This document shows positions 62,535 to 64,000 of a DNA stretch of 64,000 bases, in pieces. The notes beneath the pieces are model-generated. The model did not search any database, had not been told where the DNA came from, and saw only the letters and a list, made by a program, of their open reading frames with translations. Every line of letters begins with the position of its first letter. Position 1 is the first letter of the stretch. Origin of the DNA: Butyrivibrio sp. AE2015 (lineage in GTDB: Bacteria; Bacillota; Clostridia; Lachnospirales; Lachnospiraceae); NCBI RefSeq assembly GCF_000420825.1, contig NZ_ATVR01000017.1, positions 1-64,000 of the forward strand, in the 5' to 3' direction. Position numbers and translations under genes: made by a program.

Positions 62535-63638
62535 TCAATATCCTTTATAATTATATAAAGGAACAAGGATGCTCTTTATTTCTACAGTGTCTGTGATCTC
62601 CTCTGCGATTTCATCTATACTTCTGTAGGCCATGGGAGCTTCGTCAATGTTCTCTTTGCAGACAGTTGTGGAGTAGACTTCTTTAAGAGCACTTTGATAT
62701 TCTTTGAAATCTATTCTTACTTTTGCTTCTTTTCTGCTGAATTTCCGACCGCCTCCATGGGGGGCCGAGAAGTTCCATTCAGGATTTCCCTTTCCTATGC
62801 CGAGGATGGTTCCATCCCTGCTGTTTACCGGTATTACGACTTTTTCGCCTTCATGTGCTGAGATGGCTCCGTGCCTTACAATATTATCCGAAAGGTCAGT
62901 ATAGTGATGACAGATATCAATTTTATCGTTGACGGTGAATGACATTTCTTTGATGATCTGTTCTGCAATAAATGCCCTGTTTTTTTTTGAAAGCTCTATG
63001 CAAAGCTGCATATCGTGCAGGTAGTCATCAAGGTCTTCTCCTGATAAAAGAGTATCTTCAAGGCGATAGGGCATATCCATCGATTTGCCGGCCTTATGAA
63101 GTGCAAGTTCAAGATAATGCCTAAGGACAGCGGCAGAAACCCCTTCCACGCCGTTGTGCACAATGAGGTAGTTCCGTCCGCCCAAGTCTCTGTCAATCTC
63201 TATGAAGTGGTTACCGCCACCAAGAGATCCTAGTGAAAACGAAAGAAAACGAAAGCGGGTGGTGGCATCCGGGAGCCTGAATCTAGAAACATCAAATTCA
63301 TATTGGGTAGTCAGAAATATCTCATCTTTTTGTGTCGGGAACTCATGGCAGATGCCATCCAGCTTTTCAAAATCAATCTGATTGGAACCTATATCGTAGC
63401 AACAGATCCCACATCCTGCACCATACTCAAGTCCCATTACGGCTGCATCTTTGAACAGCATTGTAAAGCCGGTAATTGTCCCGTCGCTATTGGCAGTAGC
63501 ATCAGGCATAATGCAGACATGTCTGTCGCTGATAAATCCATGTGAGCATATTTCCGTCAGGTTTTCATGGACTTTATCAGAGTATTCTTTGGCATAAATC
63601 AGCGCTTGTGCATCGCTTCCGAATATGATCTTCTTCAT
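62535..63638 (-). CDS. Divergent RtcB-family RNA ligase
   Basis: A 367-aa protein, short for RtcB (400-480). RtcB joins 2',3'-cyclic phosphate and 5'-OH RNA ends with GTP and Mn2+. Present are SLGGGNHFIEID, NYLIVHNGVEG, a CHHYTDLSDNIVRHGA segment, and SAPHGGGRKFSR with the His that is guanylylated. The usual VGVDIGCG metal site reads GLEYGAGCGI, so Asp is replaced by Glu and the spacing to Cys changes; PDVHxG reads PDATAN. It may have changed metal use or specificity. Its ATG is only 7 nt past a TATAAT on this strand, with no ribosome site. The C-terminus (DEAPMAYRSIDEIAEEI) is of the RtcB2 type. Confidence 0.8.
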   Translation of the reverse strand: MKKIIFGSDAQALIYAKEYSDKVHENLTEICSHGFISDRHVCIMPDATANSDGTITGFTMLFKDAAVMGLEYGAGCGICCYDIGSNQIDFEKLDGICHEFPTQKDEIFLTTQYEFDVSRFRLPDATTRFRFLSFSLGSLGGGNHFIEIDRDLGGRNYLIVHNGVEGVSAAVLRHYLELALHKAGKSMDMPYRLEDTLLSGEDLDDYLHDMQLCIELSKKNRAFIAEQIIKEMSFTVNDKIDICHHYTDLSDNIVRHGAISAHEGEKVVIPVNSRDGTILGIGKGNPEWNFSAPHGGGRKFSRKEAKVRIDFKEYQSALKEVYSTTVCKENIDEAPMAYRSIDEIAEEITDTVEIKSILVPLYNYKGY

Positions 63639-63645
63639 AAGAAAA

Positions 63646-63651
63646 ATTATA
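63646..63651 (-). promoter_or_regulatory. -10 box directly before the rtcB-like gene
   Basis: TATAAT on the minus strand ends 7 nt before the ATG. No convincing -35 box is seen. The transcript would start at or near the initiation codon. Confidence 0.4.
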
Positions 63652-63721
63652 GCAATTTATACATTTAAAGTAATCTGAGATAATTTTATTTTAATTTATT
63701 TTACACATTTTTAATAATGTG

Positions 63722-63841
63722 ATGTGGTATATTAATGCTACATACCTGTCTGTCACCAAGCATTTCCTTTATGAGTCTTTTGGATTTGAAGAAACTGGGG
63801 ATGTGGACGGAGAAGAATTAATTGCAGTTTTAAAACTATAA
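63722..63841 (+). pseudogene. C-terminal relic of a GNAT acetyltransferase
   Basis: A 39-codon frame ending ESFGFEETGDVDGEELIAVLKL, preceded by NATYLSVTKHFLY. This is the typical last beta-alpha-beta unit of a GNAT acetyltransferase. The N-terminal 100 or more residues with the acetyl-CoA site are missing and there is no ribosome site. It is a remnant at the edge of the accessory island. The rest of the gap (63639-63874) is AT-rich and empty. Confidence 0.65.
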
Positions 63842-63874
63842 TATCGGGAGATGTTGGGGAATGGCAGCTATTCT

Positions 63875-64000
63875 ATGAGAGTAATGATAATTAGGCATGG
63901 AAAAGTACTTCATGACTGGAAAAAGTGGTGCACATCTGCTGAGTTTGATGAGCAATGTGCGTTATATGACAAAGCTCCGATTGATAAGGCATCTGTAGAT
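63875..64000 (+). CDS. Histidine phosphatase family protein (5' part)
   Basis: The first 42 codons of a gene cut by the window end. MRVMIIRHGKVLHDWKKW carries the RHG motif of the phosphoglycerate mutase/histidine phosphatase superfamily, with the phosphohistidine in RHG. ATG at 63875 is preferred because the protein then begins like other members; an in-frame ATG at 63851 is possible. GGGGA is about 14 nt upstream. Substrate cannot be judged. Confidence 0.7.
   Translation, partial: MRVMIIRHGKVLHDWKKWCTSAEFDEQCALYDKAPIDKASVD

Noticed and set aside
1-64000. CRISPR array
   Set aside because: No regularly spaced direct repeats of 25-40 bp were seen, and no cas genes.
1-64000. Insertion sequence or transposase
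   Set aside because: No transposase or integrase gene and no matching terminal inverted repeats flanking a gene. The 56895-57034 inverted repeat encloses only terminator hairpins.

Overview
The window looks like part of a Lachnospiraceae chromosome, most likely Butyrivibrio or a close relative. The DNA is AT-rich, with strong Shine-Dalgarno sites and textbook sigma-A promoters. It has a phosphotransbutyrylase/butyrate kinase pair (the kinase route to butyrate), a flagellar cap-type protein, and the Firmicutes string rpmG-secE-nusG-rplKA-rplJL-rpoBC-rpsLG-fusA-tuf. The species call is inference; the gene content is read directly.

Layout. 1-731: five tRNAs (Asn, Glu, Met, Val, Leu). 732-5446: a small accessory stretch next to the tRNAs, with a DUF4143 ATPase, a Mug-type DNA glycosylase, a MerR-methyltransferase fusion with its own MerR-type promoter, a relic of a second glycosylase gene, a zinc-dependent phospholipase C-like protein and a tiny membrane peptide. 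5447-13397: two lysine/glutamate-rich proteins, an alanine:Na+ symporter, an acyltransferase-DUF6273 fusion, an NSS symporter and a glycosyltransferase. 13539-20126: thioesterase, ptb-buk, secA and prfB. 20240-25612: a diguanylate cyclase, a MoxR/DUF58/membrane-protein operon and a lipoprotein. 25741-38919: surface polysaccharide genes (CDP-glucose dehydratase, RfbH, a reductase, TPR-glycosyltransferases, UDP-galactopyranose mutase, a GT-C membrane protein, GT2-GtrA), interrupted by a small HTH regulator and a FliD-like protein. 38928-56888: the translation/transcription superoperon, with a CapA-type protein inserted between rplA and rplJ. 57481-63638: an unusual accessory island. 63722-64000: a GNAT relic and the start of a histidine phosphatase gene.

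The most interesting region is 57481-63638. A radical SAM/SPASM enzyme (-) is transcribed divergently from a two-gene operon (+). That operon encodes a Tdp1-like HKN phosphodiesterase and a reverse transcriptase with an FGDD active site, overlapping by 7 nt. Converging on it is a minus-strand set: a divergent RtcB-type RNA ligase, a structured about 150-nt gap, a Nif11-type RiPP precursor, and 25 nt later a Fic protein. Reverse transcription, phosphodiester cleavage, RNA ligation, peptide maturation and possible AMPylation thus sit within 6.2 kb. I know of no described system with this composition. That it is one functional unit is inference from layout and shared promoter regions.

A second theme is structured intergenic DNA. 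Three hairpins with a near-identical core (CGAGG-TTTT-TCGAGG type) and different but self-complementary arms lie in the tRNA cluster, between ptb and buk, and before rplK. The first two show one clean compensatory base-pair change. A 140-bp nested inverted repeat surrounds the tuf terminator.
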